From: Methanogenium sp. | GTDB taxonomy: Archaea > Halobacteriota > Methanomicrobia > Methanomicrobiales > Methanomicrobiaceae | DNA: 56,065 nt | Direction of reading: 5' to 3' | Assembly (NCBI GenBank): GCA_030595665.1 | Contig: JAUVCV010000014.1 | Location: 1-56,065 of the forward strand | Part shown: in pieces, positions 8,062 to 15,996 of the stretch | Position numbering within the stretch: position 1 is the first letter of the stretch | Layout of the letters: each line of letters begins with the position of its first letter | Notes under the pieces: generated by a model | What the model saw: only the letters and a program-made list of their open reading frames with translations | Database searches by the model: none | What the model was told of the DNA's origin: nothing | Translations under genes and position numbers: made by a program

Positions 8062-8637
8062 TTATAAGCGGGTGCCATACACACGGCGGATTTTCCGTGC
8101 ATATGCCTTCCACCCATCTTTTCTCATCATGGACCCGTTTCGCAGTTTGAGGTGCGTTATGCGAGCACTCATACCCTCAATATTCTCAATACTCCCAATT
8201 TGAAAATCACGTTCGCCATCACAGCGAAGATAGCATGGAATTGTGCGCATGCCGTCATGAACAGAGATTTTTACAACCACGCTATCAATGAGCCGCGTCC
8301 AGAGAGCAGTAATATCCGGGGCCCGTGCACGGGACGGACGACGTTGTCCCACTTCAATGCCACATACCTCAACGGTATAGACTTCCTCTCCTACTTCGGC
8401 AACAAAGAAATCCCCGATAAAACATATGTCCGATTCATTAAGTTCGATTGTCCCAACTATTGAGCTATCTTCATCACTGATAATTGTCCGGATAATAAGC
8501 GGTTCCGGAGGGATGGGGCGCGGCACATGATGGACATGGCTGCACACATCACACTGAACCAGAAGGTCAGATGACTCTTTCAGGATATGGTGAGTTGTCT
8601 CTTCCCCACAAATGGGACAGAGTACTTCGTACGTCAT
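8062..8637 (-). CDS. HVO_0476-family zinc-finger protein
   Basis: A protein of about 191 residues with two N-terminal CxxC knuckles (CPICGEE near residue 6 and CDVCSHVHH near 29), followed by a beta-rich domain (GTIELNESDICFIGDFFVAE and later HDGMRTIPCYL). This order matches the HVO_0476-type archaeal zinc-finger family, of unknown function. The ATG at 8637 begins MTYEVLCPICGEE, the family-like start; an upstream in-frame ATG at 8655 would add six residues. It is tail to tail with the thioredoxin gene and divergent from the DUF371 gene. Confidence 0.75.
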   Translation of the reverse strand: MTYEVLCPICGEETTHHILKESSDLLVQCDVCSHVHHVPRPIPPEPLIIRTIISDEDSSIVGTIELNESDICFIGDFFVAEVGEEVYTVEVCGIEVGQRRPSRARAPDITALWTRLIDSVVVKISVHDGMRTIPCYLRCDGERDFQIGSIENIEGMSARITHLKLRNGSMMRKDGWKAYARKIRRVYGTRL

Positions 8638-8730
8638 TGGGTATGTTATTAGCACTATAAAGGGATTAACCTGAGCCTGGACGCAGGCAATAATTTTTGA
8701 GTATGCCGGTCAAACCTAGTATTCCCTTCA

Positions 8731-9219
8731 ATGAACAACCAGCAATGTGAGAGACTGATCTGCAGCGGTCATCCAAATATCAGAGCACTGCATCAATCCA
8801 CGTTTGAAATCACAAAAGAAGAAAGCCTCACATACAGTGGAACATGTATCATTGGTGTGCATGCAGACAGGGGACTATGTGATTTTAATCCGGAATTCAT
8901 ACATTCACTCGCTTCAGACACCGCACTTCTGGTGACAAAACTCTCTGCGGGAAAAGAGACGTGTACAATTACCGCGCGGGGAAGCAGCAGGATGACACTT
9001 AATCATCCTACGGATATTGTCTGGAGAAGAAGTTCATATATCGATAACAGGACCATTGGAATTCACGCAGATTTCACCGCGAAAACACTTCCGCGGGAAC
9101 TTATTTCTGCAATTATTGAAGAAGAAAAAATGACCGTGGATATGGAACTATTCACGATTCCTGAAGAAGAACGATCTTCAGCTCTGCAGATTCAAGCATT
9201 TTTTCACAGATTTTTATAA
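8731..9219 (+). CDS. DUF371 family protein
   Basis: A 162-residue protein containing the DUF371 signature GHPNIRALHQSTFEITKE near residues 14-31 and GTCIIGVHADRGLCDFNP near 39-56, with a final acidic helix. DUF371 proteins are archaeal, about 140 residues long, and without an assigned role. The last 68 nt overlap the 3' end of the convergent xseB gene, an unusually long convergent overlap: the DUF371 C-terminus (ERSSALQIQAFFHRFL) and the XseB C-terminus are read from the same DNA. Confidence 0.8.
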   Translation: MNNQQCERLICSGHPNIRALHQSTFEITKEESLTYSGTCIIGVHADRGLCDFNPEFIHSLASDTALLVTKLSAGKETCTITARGSSRMTLNHPTDIVWRRSSYIDNRTIGIHADFTAKTLPRELISAIIEEEKMTVDMELFTIPEEERSSALQIQAFFHRFL

Positions 9220-9334
9220 GCTCCATTCCATGTTCGTAATGAGTGAGCATCTCTTCGAGCGGGACAGCACCTGATTCAAGCGTCCGGATTATTTCTTTGA
9301 GTTCTTTTAGATTTTCTTCATATGTCCGTGTCAT
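9152..9334 (-). CDS. xseB: Exodeoxyribonuclease VII small subunit
   Basis: A 60-residue XseB homologue (TYEENLKELKEIIRTLESG, then VPLEEMLTHYEHGMELIKIC), the small coiled-coil subunit that coats XseA and is needed for single-strand exonuclease activity. It follows xseA with a 17-nt overlap and has a strong GAGGTGA about 5 nt before its ATG, so the two are cotranslated. The 3' end overlaps the convergent DUF371 gene. Confidence 0.9.
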   Translation of the reverse strand: MTRTYEENLKELKEIIRTLESGAVPLEEMLTHYEHGMELIKICEKMLESAELKIVLLQES

Positions 9335-10562
9335 GCGTCACCTCATGGATACAGGCCCGTGCAGAACCATCTCTGAAACTGAGTGAAACCTCATCCTCAG
9401 GACACAGAGACTCTATTGATTTTACAAGCATTCCGTCTTTTTTAACCAGTACATAACCCCGCCGTACGGGACCATACGGATCCAGGCTTGTTATTCGTGT
9501 CTTTTCTGCTGCAAGAATCATACGATTACTCTGACATTCTCGGCTAACAAGCGTTAGGATACGCTCGCTGATTTCATTCATATACTCCTGTTCACGGGAA
9601 ATCTGCACCCGGAGTCTGTCGGGACGAAGCCTAAGGCGAAAATCCTCTATATCTGAGTGGAAGCGATGGAAATAACGCCCATTACTTTCAGATAAACGCT
9701 GTTTAAGAGTTCGAAGCTCCTGCTTCAGTTCTTTTTTGTCAGGGACAACAAGCTCTGCCGCTGCAGACGGGGTTGGTGCCCGGACATCTGCGGCATAATC
9801 AATGAGTGTTGTATCAACTTCATGACCAACAGCACTGACAACCGGTGTCTGGCAGGCACTAACAGCCCGGACAACTTCCGGATGGTTAAAAGAGAAGAGA
9901 TCCTCAAACGAACCTCCTCCCCGCCCGACAATGATAACATCAGCCTTCCCGTCAAGAGAACGGATGGCGTCAGCAATTTGATGTTCAGACCCCTGCCCCT
10001 GTACACTGCATGGAGACAGGATAAGAGTCACCGGAAACCGGCGCGCGATAACCTGTTCAATATCACGGCGTGCAGCACCGGTCTCTGCTGTCACTACCCC
10101 CACAACCTGTGGATAACGGGGCAGTGCCTTTTTCTTTGAAAGCACAAAGTGCCCTTCTTCTTCAAGTACCTGTTTCCACTGGTTTACCAGCCGGTACATC
10201 TCACCGCGGCCGGTTTCCTCCATTTCTCTCACAATAAATTTGTACTCACCACCGGGTTCATAGAGATCCACAGAGCCGTACACCCGTACGCGCATTCCGT
10301 TTACGGGGTTAAATGTCAGTTCACGCCCATAACTTTTCCACATTGCACAGCGGATCACCGAGGGGCGTGTACCCGGATCCTCAGACAGGGAAAAATACCG
10401 GTGACCTGACCGGTGATGAAGATAATTTGTAATCTCTCCTTCAACCCAGATGTTTTTGATACGCCTGTCATCAAGGAGTGATGCAATTACTGCTGTCAGG
10501 GAAGAAACGGAATATATGCCGGAATCTCCAGAACTTCCATCTTCCATTGGTCGCATGAACAC
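9318..10562 (-). CDS. xseA: Exodeoxyribonuclease VII large subunit
   Basis: A 414-residue nuclease that degrades single-stranded DNA from either end, useful in mismatch repair and recombination. An N-terminal OB-fold (IYSVSSLTAVIASLLDD, residues 17-33, then IWVEGEITNY) binds ssDNA. The catalytic domain carries the conserved VGVVTAETGAARRDIEQVIARR segment (about residues 155-176), DVIIVGRGGGSFEDLFSFN and the HEVDTTLIDYAADVRAPTPSAAAE block. The length is normal, slightly short in the coiled region. XseA/B is bacterial in origin; its presence with mutS/mutL fits known bacterial-type repair gene acquisition in Methanomicrobiales and Methanosarcinales. Confidence 0.95.
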   Translation of the reverse strand: MFMRPMEDGSSGDSGIYSVSSLTAVIASLLDDRRIKNIWVEGEITNYLHHRSGHRYFSLSEDPGTRPSVIRCAMWKSYGRELTFNPVNGMRVRVYGSVDLYEPGGEYKFIVREMEETGRGEMYRLVNQWKQVLEEEGHFVLSKKKALPRYPQVVGVVTAETGAARRDIEQVIARRFPVTLILSPCSVQGQGSEHQIADAIRSLDGKADVIIVGRGGGSFEDLFSFNHPEVVRAVSACQTPVVSAVGHEVDTTLIDYAADVRAPTPSAAAELVVPDKKELKQELRTLKQRLSESNGRYFHRFHSDIEDFRLRLRPDRLRVQISREQEYMNEISERILTLVSRECQSNRMILAAEKTRITSLDPYGPVRRGYVLVKKDGMLVKSIESLCPEDEVSLSFRDGSARACIHEVTHDTDI

Positions 10563-10646
10563 TATTTTTATCGCATTCCCTTATGAATACCCTGTATCAG
10601 GTATTCAGGGTAAAAGGCTATTATGAGAAGAGGGAAAGAGGAGAGT

Positions 10647-11468
10647 ATGGTAACGGTTGGCGCATCAACTATGTTTTTCCATGAATACACCGTTGACATC
10701 ATCTTTGACGCTCTCACAAACGCCGGATGTAATGCGGTGGAATTCTGGCTTGAAACCCCTTCTTTCTGGCTAAAAGAATTGCCAGTACCGGTACTTCAGG
10801 AAGCCATCAATACTCATCCTGCCATTCATTCCGTCAGTGTTCATGCGCCGGTACTTGACCTGAATCCCTGTTCTGTGAATCCTGATGTGGCAGACATTTC
10901 CACCCGGTGGGCATGCCGGGCAGTTGCAATCGCAGAACAAATCAATGCCTGTGCAGTAACAATTCACCCGGGCAGAAGAACAGCAAAACGGCAGGTATCC
11001 TTCGCTGACAAAGAACGTCTGGCACATTATCTTTCAGAAGTGAAAACCTGCGCGGCATCTGCAGGGGTAACTGTCTCTCTTGAAAATATGGAGCACAAAG
11101 TAAATTCTCTTCTTCCTGCACCGCAGGACTTCATCTCACTCCTGAAGGCAGAACCATGGCTCTCTTTCACGCTTGATACTGCACATACCTTTACCGGAGG
11201 AAAACAGGAGGCAACGGAGTATATCAAACATCTTCACAGTCGTATTGCAGTAGTTCATGTCAGTGCCTGTATTGATGGCAAAATGCACTGCAGGATGAAA
11301 GAAAATGCTGACGTGGCACATGTACTTACTCTCCTTGCCGAATACGAATATGCAGGGCCTCTCATACTTGAAATAGAGGATCTTACGTTTCAGCAGGAAC
11401 TGTCCCTCAGGGAAAAAACAGAAATTCTGTCGGATGAAACTGCCTGGGTCAGATCATTTTTTGAGTGA
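10647..11468 (+). CDS. Sugar phosphate isomerase/epimerase-like TIM-barrel protein
   Basis: A protein of about 273 residues of the xylose-isomerase-like / AP endonuclease 2 TIM-barrel superfamily. Features are VGASTMFFHEYTVDIIFDAL at the N-terminus, CNAVEFWLE, SVSVHAPVLDLNP, CAVTIHPGR, VSLENMEH, FTLDTAHTF and PLILEIEDL. The His and Glu positions are those that bind the divalent metals. Substrate unknown. The start ATG 10647 is supported by GAGGAG about 6 nt upstream; an earlier ATG at 10623 would place this Shine-Dalgarno inside the gene. Paralogues in methanogens are usually annotated only as sugar phosphate isomerase/epimerase. Confidence 0.78.
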   Translation: MVTVGASTMFFHEYTVDIIFDALTNAGCNAVEFWLETPSFWLKELPVPVLQEAINTHPAIHSVSVHAPVLDLNPCSVNPDVADISTRWACRAVAIAEQINACAVTIHPGRRTAKRQVSFADKERLAHYLSEVKTCAASAGVTVSLENMEHKVNSLLPAPQDFISLLKAEPWLSFTLDTAHTFTGGKQEATEYIKHLHSRIAVVHVSACIDGKMHCRMKENADVAHVLTLLAEYEYAGPLILEIEDLTFQQELSLREKTEILSDETAWVRSFFE

Positions 11469-11539
11469 GCGCTGCTTTTATCTGGGAAAAGGTGCATAAA
11501 TCAAAGAGAAACCCATATATGAATCATATAGTATCAGGA

Positions 11540-11552
11540 CCGCCGGAGGCGG
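11540..11552 (+). promoter_or_regulatory. Stem-loop containing the Shine-Dalgarno of the CorC-type gene
   Basis: CCGCC (11540-11544) pairs perfectly with GGCGG (11548-11552) around GGA. The only Shine-Dalgarno (GGAGG, 11545-11549) lies in the loop and distal arm, 12 nt before the ATG. The hairpin could partly mask the ribosome-binding site; any regulatory role is inference. Confidence 0.35.
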
Positions 11553-11561
11553 CATAGTGCA

Positions 11562-12842
11562 ATGATTGAATACAATTTTGCACTGATTATTTTTATTTTG
11601 TGTCTTCTCCTCTCAGGGTTTTTCTCAGGGTCAGAAGTTGCATTGATCTCGATAAATCCCGCAAAGGTGCGGACCCTTGTCGAACAGAAAAAGACAGGAT
11701 CCGGGGCACTTGAACACCTGAAAGCCGATCCTGACCGCCTGCTCATTACCATCCTTATTGGCAATAATGTGGTAAACATTGCTGCAGCATCTATTGCAAC
11801 AGCTGTTGCCATTGCCATCTGGGGAGAGATTGGAATTGGTATTGCAACATTTGTAACAACCTTCCTGATGCTGACATTTGGGGAAATCCTCCCCAAAACC
11901 TATGCAGCCAGGTCCTCGGAAAAGGTGGCCCTCATGGTATCCCGCCCGGTATTGTGGCTTTCATATCTTTTCTATCCGTTATTTTGGGTCATTGATGCAG
12001 GAAAACACCTTTTTTCACGCAACCGTGAAGTAAAACCAACGGTCACAGAAGACGAAATTAAGCAGTGGATTGATGTTGGGGAAGAAGAAGGCACAATCGA
12101 AGAGGAAGAACACGAGATGCTATATCGGGTATTTGCATTCTCAGATACACGTGCCAAAGAAATAATGATGCCACGGGCAGATGTGGTGATGATAGACCGG
12201 AAAAGCTCTCTGGAAGATTCTATCAATATCTTTAACGAAACCGGATTTACCCGCCTTCCTGTCTATGAAGAACAGATTGACAACATCATTGGCATATTAA
12301 ATGTAAAGGACGTCTTCAGCGTCATATATTCACCCGGCCCAAACGCTCCCACAAATGCTGACATACCAGACCTTGTGTACGAAGCCTATTTTGTTCCCGA
12401 ATCCAAGGAAATAGATGATCTCCTTCGTGAAATGCAGAAACGTAAGGTTCACCTTGCAATCGTTGTTGATGAATACGGAACATTTGCAGGCATTGTCACG
12501 GTAGAGGATATTCTTGAGGAACTTGTCGGTGAAATCCTGGATGAATTTGATGAAGAAGAACCGGACATCCAGAAAATCAATGATTGGGTATATGTCATTG
12601 ATGCACGCGCATGGGTTGAACGCGTCAATGAAGATCTGAAAATATCACTTCCCACAAGCGAATCCTATGAAACAATCGGAGGTCTGATTATTGATCAGCT
12701 GGGCCATATCCCCCACAAAGGTGAAGTTGTTATCATTTCAGAATCAGGAATCCGTCTGATGGTGATGAAAATGAATGACCGCCGCATCGAAAATATCAAA
12801 CTCATATTCCCAATGGAGAGGGACATGCACACGAATCGTTAA
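11562..12842 (+). CDS. CNNM/CorC-type transporter with CBS pair (HlyC/CorC family)
   Basis: A 426-residue integral membrane protein. The N-terminal DUF21/CNNM transmembrane domain covers about residues 1-150, with SGFFSGSEVALISINPAKV, the conserved GNNVVNIAAASIAT and FGEILPKTYA. Two CBS motifs follow (IMMPRADVVMID near 205 and YFVPESKEIDDLL near 275, ending HLAIVVDEYGTFAGIVTVEDILEEL). A C-terminal CorC_HlyC domain of about 80 residues closes it. The family moves or regulates Mg2+ (sometimes Na+-coupled). Not a haemolysin despite the family name. A hairpin overlaps its ribosome-binding site, and purN follows 25 nt downstream. Confidence 0.92.
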   Translation: MIEYNFALIIFILCLLLSGFFSGSEVALISINPAKVRTLVEQKKTGSGALEHLKADPDRLLITILIGNNVVNIAAASIATAVAIAIWGEIGIGIATFVTTFLMLTFGEILPKTYAARSSEKVALMVSRPVLWLSYLFYPLFWVIDAGKHLFSRNREVKPTVTEDEIKQWIDVGEEEGTIEEEEHEMLYRVFAFSDTRAKEIMMPRADVVMIDRKSSLEDSINIFNETGFTRLPVYEEQIDNIIGILNVKDVFSVIYSPGPNAPTNADIPDLVYEAYFVPESKEIDDLLREMQKRKVHLAIVVDEYGTFAGIVTVEDILEELVGEILDEFDEEEPDIQKINDWVYVIDARAWVERVNEDLKISLPTSESYETIGGLIIDQLGHIPHKGEVVIISESGIRLMVMKMNDRRIENIKLIFPMERDMHTNR

Positions 12843-12867
12843 GAGGAAATTCTGCCAACATATTGGT

Positions 12868-13485
12868 ATGAAACGCATTGCAGTGATTGCATCAGGAAGA
12901 GGCTCTAATTTTCAGGCAATAATTGACGGAGTCTGTGGCGGAACAATCCCGGCAGAGGTTGTCTGCCTCATCACTGACAATCCATCTGCGTATGCGATAG
13001 AACGGGCAAAAAAACACAACATCCCTGTATCTGTCATCCCTTTTTCTGATTACCCTGACCGTGAATCGTATAATCAGGCACTTGAAAAAGCAATGAAAGA
13101 ATGCAGGGCAGACCTCTTTGTCCTTGCCGGTTACATGCGCCTGTTAAAACCTGAGACAGTACGTGCCTTTGCCGGAAAAATGATCAATATCCATCCTGCC
13201 CTTCTGCCAGGTTTTTCCGGTCTCCATGCCCAGCAGCAGGCACTGGATTATGGCGTAAAAATTGCAGGATGCACAGTACATTTTGTCGACGAAGGTATGG
13301 ATACCGGACCGATTATTCTCCAGTACCCGGTTGTTGTACTCAGCAGTGATACAGAAGAATCCCTTGCAACAAGAATTATGGAATTTGAACATCAGGCCCT
13401 TCCCCAGGCAGTAAAATTATTCTGTGAAGATCGCCTGGAAATATCAGGAAGAACCGTCATAATTAATGACAGTCGGGATGAGTGA
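12868..13485 (+). CDS. purN: Phosphoribosylglycinamide formyltransferase
   Basis: A 205-residue GAR transformylase for the third step of purine synthesis. The start ATG 12868 gives the canonical MKRIAVIASGRGSNFQAI, with the phosphate-binding G-R-G-S-N. Also present are LAGYMRLL, the catalytic NIHPALLPGF segment (Asn and His) and GCTVHFVDEGMDTGPIILQ with the catalytic Asp. This is the folate-dependent PurN type, not PurT. Intergenic spacing of 25 nt to the CorC-type gene suggests cotranscription. Confidence 0.95.
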   Translation: MKRIAVIASGRGSNFQAIIDGVCGGTIPAEVVCLITDNPSAYAIERAKKHNIPVSVIPFSDYPDRESYNQALEKAMKECRADLFVLAGYMRLLKPETVRAFAGKMINIHPALLPGFSGLHAQQQALDYGVKIAGCTVHFVDEGMDTGPIILQYPVVVLSSDTEESLATRIMEFEHQALPQAVKLFCEDRLEISGRTVIINDSRDE

Positions 13486-13521
13486 AATTCATTATCACAG
13501 AAGACAAAGCTAGTAGAATAA

Positions 13522-13845
13522 ATGGGTGGAAAGAGACGACAGCAGAGATCAAGACGTCCGATTGCAAAAGAACGGATTGAAATCCTCTTTTCAGAGGCAC
13601 AAAATGCTGCGCGCGATAGCCCGGACCGGGCACGGGAATACATAATGCGGGCGCGTCGTATTGCAATGAGAGAAAAGATTGCAATCCCTCGGATATGGAA
13701 AAGAACATTTTGCAGAGAATGCTCATCATTTCTGATTCCCGGAATAAATGCACGAATACGAATTCACCAGAGCAGAATCATCATAACCTGCCGGGTATGC
13801 GGCCATCAGTGGCGCTGCCCTGTTGGGAGGGGATATCATCGATAA
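13522..13845 (+). CDS. rnp4: Ribonuclease P protein component 4 (Rpp21/Rpr2)
   Basis: A 107-residue protein of the archaeal RNase P holoenzyme, which trims tRNA 5' leaders. It has a basic N-terminus (KRRQQRSRR), a two-helix segment (AKERIEILFSEAQNAARD) and a zinc ribbon of two Cys pairs (FCRECSSF and CRVCGHQW). It is the first gene of the long translation operon. Its last 8 nt overlap the start of yhbY. Confidence 0.92.
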   Translation: MGGKRRQQRSRRPIAKERIEILFSEAQNAARDSPDRAREYIMRARRIAMREKIAIPRIWKRTFCRECSSFLIPGINARIRIHQSRIIITCRVCGHQWRCPVGRGYHR

Positions 13846-14068
13846 AAAAGAAGCATCGCAGTTAAAAGCGACAATATGGATTGGAAAGAGCGGAGTCACG
13901 GAACAGACATATGTAGAAATCAAGCGACAGATCAAAGATCGTGGCATGGTAAAAGTAAAGTGGCTCAGAAGTACAGAAGTGGATCCGGAAGGAATTGCTG
14001 TTGCCTGTAAAGTAAAACTGGTGCAGACACGGGGTCGCACGATGGTCCTCACCCGGAAAAGTAAATAA
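13838..14068 (+). CDS. YhbY/CRM-domain RNA-binding protein, probable AUC start
   Basis: A protein of about 76 residues with the CRM fold (ATIWIGKSGVTEQ, KDRGMVKVKWL, ending RGRTMVLTRK), which binds pre-ribosomal RNA. The start is unusual. The family begins just before the DKKEASQLKATIWIGKSG segment, where no ATG, GTG or TTG exists. A strong Shine-Dalgarno (GGGAGGGG, 13825-13832) is followed by ATC ATC GAT AAA; the second ATC (13838) is 7 nt after GGAGG. The only conventional in-frame start is TTG 13823, which lies before this Shine-Dalgarno and has none of its own. The same arrangement recurs at pus10. Coordinates assume ATC 13838. Confidence 0.8.
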   Translation: MDKKEASQLKATIWIGKSGVTEQTYVEIKRQIKDRGMVKVKWLRSTEVDPEGIAVACKVKLVQTRGRTMVLTRKSK

Positions 14069-14073
14069 TATCA

Positions 14074-14103
14074 CGAGGACATACCTCCTCGGAATATTTA
14101 AAT
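14074..14103 (+). promoter_or_regulatory. Hairpin and TATA box between yhbY and rps19e
   Basis: CGAGGA (14074-14079) pairs with TCCTCG (14086-14091), just after the yhbY stop. A TATA-like TATTTAAAT (14095-14103) follows, about 60 nt before the rps19e ATG. This suggests an internal promoter with a leader of about 35 nt for the ribosomal part of the operon. Confidence 0.4.
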
Positions 14104-14160
14104 CAATATCTCACCTATATGTAAAGACTGCTAATAGGCATACTAGAGAGTGGTAAACAG

Positions 14161-14610
14161 ATGACAACCGTATATGATTTGCCTGCAGATGTTCTGATCC
14201 ATAAAGTGGCTGAAGAACTCAAGGCAATAGAGACAGTGGAAGCACCGGAATGGGCAGCATTTGCCAAAACAGGTGTCAACAAACAGGCACCACCATTCGA
14301 TGAAGACTGGTGGTACACTCGTGCGGCAGCAGTTCTGCGCCGTATCTATGTGGACGGCCCTATTGGTGTAGAGAGACTGAGATCATTCTACGGCGGAAAG
14401 CAGAACCGGGGCTCAAATCCAGACAAGTTCAGGAAAGGGTCCGGAGCTGTAATCCGAAAAGTAGTCCAGCAGCTTGAAGGCGAAGGACTTATTGAGAATG
14501 CTGAGAAAGGCCGCAAAATCACCGGAAAAGGGAAATCATTCCTTGACGGTGTTGCATACGGTCTCAAAGCAGATGTCGTAGAGCAGATCCCGGCGCTTGC
14601 AAAATACTGA
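14161..14610 (+). CDS. rps19e: 30S ribosomal protein S19e
   Basis: A 149-residue archaeal/eukaryotic S19e of the 30S head. It shows TTVYDLPADVLIHKVAEEL, the conserved DWWYTRAAAVLRRIYVDGP block (about residues 49-67), YGGKQNRGSNPDKFRKGSG and a winged-helix end (GRKITGKGKSFLD). It is followed at 15 nt by the PDCD5 gene, the order conserved across Euryarchaeota. Confidence 0.97.
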   Translation: MTTVYDLPADVLIHKVAEELKAIETVEAPEWAAFAKTGVNKQAPPFDEDWWYTRAAAVLRRIYVDGPIGVERLRSFYGGKQNRGSNPDKFRKGSGAVIRKVVQQLEGEGLIENAEKGRKITGKGKSFLDGVAYGLKADVVEQIPALAKY

Positions 14611-14624
14611 TGAGGTAACAACAG

Positions 14625-14966
14625 ATGGGAGACGACGAGCTGAACGAACTCCGCCGGAGAAGAATGGAGGACATCCAGCGCCAGCAGCAACAGCAGGGCG
14701 GTATGGATGAGGAGATGGCACGCCAGCGACAACAGCAGGATGCACAAATCCACATGGTCCTCATGCAGATCCTGGAACCGGAGGCACGGGAGCGGTTGAA
14801 TACCATCAAATTGACCCGTCCTGAATTTGCAAAATCTGTCGAGCAGCAACTAATCATCCTCGCACAGAGTGGACGCCTTCGTGGCAAAATCTCTGACGAG
14901 ATGTTCAAAAGTCTTCTCGCACAGCTTACGCCGCAGAAGAAAGATTACAAGATTACCCGGAAATGA
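14625..14966 (+). CDS. PDCD5-family DNA-binding protein
   Basis: A 113-residue helical protein of the PDCD5/TFAR19 family. A Gln- and Arg-rich N-terminal helix (RRRMEDIQRQQQQQGGMDEE) precedes the conserved three-helix core (ILEPEARERLNTIKLTRPEF, VEQQLIILAQSGRL). Archaeal members bind DNA weakly; cellular function is unsettled. It sits between rps19e and the PP-loop gene, overlapping the latter by 4 nt (ATGA). Confidence 0.93.
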   Translation: MGDDELNELRRRRMEDIQRQQQQQGGMDEEMARQRQQQDAQIHMVLMQILEPEARERLNTIKLTRPEFAKSVEQQLIILAQSGRLRGKISDEMFKSLLAQLTPQKKDYKITRK

Positions 14967-15565
14967 AAGCAGGAATACTCTTCTCCGGAGGAAAAGACAG
15001 CTCCCTTGCAGCCCTCATGCTCTCCAGAGATTATGAGGTCGAACTGAATACGTTCGTCTTTGACGAAAACAGAAAAGTTCCAGAGCTTGAGAGTACGGCA
15101 GACGCCCTTGGATTTCCTTTGGTGATGAGAGTCTTTGAGCCGGATTTTCTGGACACGGTTGTCGAAATGATGGTATCAACGGGATATCCCAACGATGCCA
15201 TCAACCTCGTGCACAGGAACGCCGTCAGGACCCTTGCAGGGTACTATGACGTCATAGGGGATGGAATACGGCTGAATGACCGTGTTCCAATGCTCAGCCC
15301 ATCAGAGGTTCAAAGCCTTGAAGCGAGGCATGAGTGTTCCTACGTGCGCCCTCTGTTCGGATTCGGAAGAACTGAAGTGGATCGCCTGGCAAACAGGCAT
15401 TTCACCATTTCCTATGGTGAAACAGGCTCCATCCACAACGGAGATTATGAACACGAAATTCGGGCAGCATTCAGCGCGCGGGGTATTGATCCGTATACGA
15501 TATTCCCAAACCGCCACCAGCAATCTCTGGTGACCGGATGGAAGGATGAAATGGAACTGGTGTAA
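14963..15565 (+). CDS. PP-loop ATP pyrophosphatase-like protein
   Basis: A 200-residue protein beginning GILFSGGKDSSLAALML, the SGGxDS PP-loop that adenylates a substrate in the N-type ATPase/ThiI/asparagine synthetase superfamily. Additional blocks are VHRNAVRTLAGYYDVIGDG and RPLFGFGRTEVDRLAN. It resembles the archaeal family often labelled alpha hydrolase or diphthine-ammonia-ligase-like, but it is shorter than Dph6. Its fixed place in the ribosomal operon suggests RNA or translation-factor modification; the substrate is unknown. Confidence 0.75.
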   Translation: MKAGILFSGGKDSSLAALMLSRDYEVELNTFVFDENRKVPELESTADALGFPLVMRVFEPDFLDTVVEMMVSTGYPNDAINLVHRNAVRTLAGYYDVIGDGIRLNDRVPMLSPSEVQSLEARHECSYVRPLFGFGRTEVDRLANRHFTISYGETGSIHNGDYEHEIRAAFSARGIDPYTIFPNRHQQSLVTGWKDEMELV

Positions 15566-15571
15566 TAAAAC

Positions 15572-15724
15572 ATGAGTAAACCAACAAAAGGCCGAAAAAT
15601 TCGGCTTGCAAAAGCATGTGAACAGAACCGTCGTGTTCCGGCATGGGTAATGGTAAGGACCAAGCGCAAAGTGGTCAGTCACCCCTGTCGCCGTAACTGG
15701 AGACGCAGTTCCTTGAAGGTGTAA
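15572..15724 (+). CDS. rpl39e: 50S ribosomal protein L39e
   Basis: A 50-codon gene: [19 protein letters not shown], then [15 protein letters not shown] and a C-terminal [11 protein letters not shown]. This is the tiny, highly basic L39e that lines the polypeptide exit tunnel. It lies 6 nt after the PP-loop gene and 4 nt before rpl31e, the standard archaeal arrangement. Confidence 0.95.
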   Translation: MSKPTKGRKIRLAKACEQNRRVPAWVMVRTKRKVVSHPCRRNWRRSSLKV

Positions 15725-15728
15725 GACA

Positions 15729-15992
15729 ATGGCTGACATTCTCAATGAACAGATATACATCATCCCACTCAGGGATGTCAAGAAGGTTCCCCGATGGAGA
15801 CGGAGCCAGCGCGCAATGAAAGATATCCGTTCTTACCTCATGAAGCACATGAAGAGTGATGACGTGAAACTTGACCAGACAATCAATGAAAAGGTCTGGG
15901 AACGGGGATCTGAAAAACCTCCTCGCAAGATTCGCATCCGTGCCATGAAATTTGAGGACGGACAGGTTCAGGCTGAACTTGCGGAAGAGTAA
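15729..15992 (+). CDS. rpl31e: 50S ribosomal protein L31e
   Basis: An 87-residue L31e at the exit of the ribosomal tunnel. It has [20 protein letters not shown] and the conserved [20 protein letters not shown] block. It is flanked closely by rpl39e and the aIF6 gene (4-nt gaps), so the three are cotranscribed. Confidence 0.96.
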   Translation: MADILNEQIYIIPLRDVKKVPRWRRSQRAMKDIRSYLMKHMKSDDVKLDQTINEKVWERGSEKPPRKIRIRAMKFEDGQVQAELAEE

Positions 15993-15996
15993 AACA

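Noticed and set aside
13823..13825. TTG as the yhbY start codon
   Set aside because: No Shine-Dalgarno precedes it, and the strong GGGAGGGG would lie inside the coding sequence; ATC 13838 fits better.
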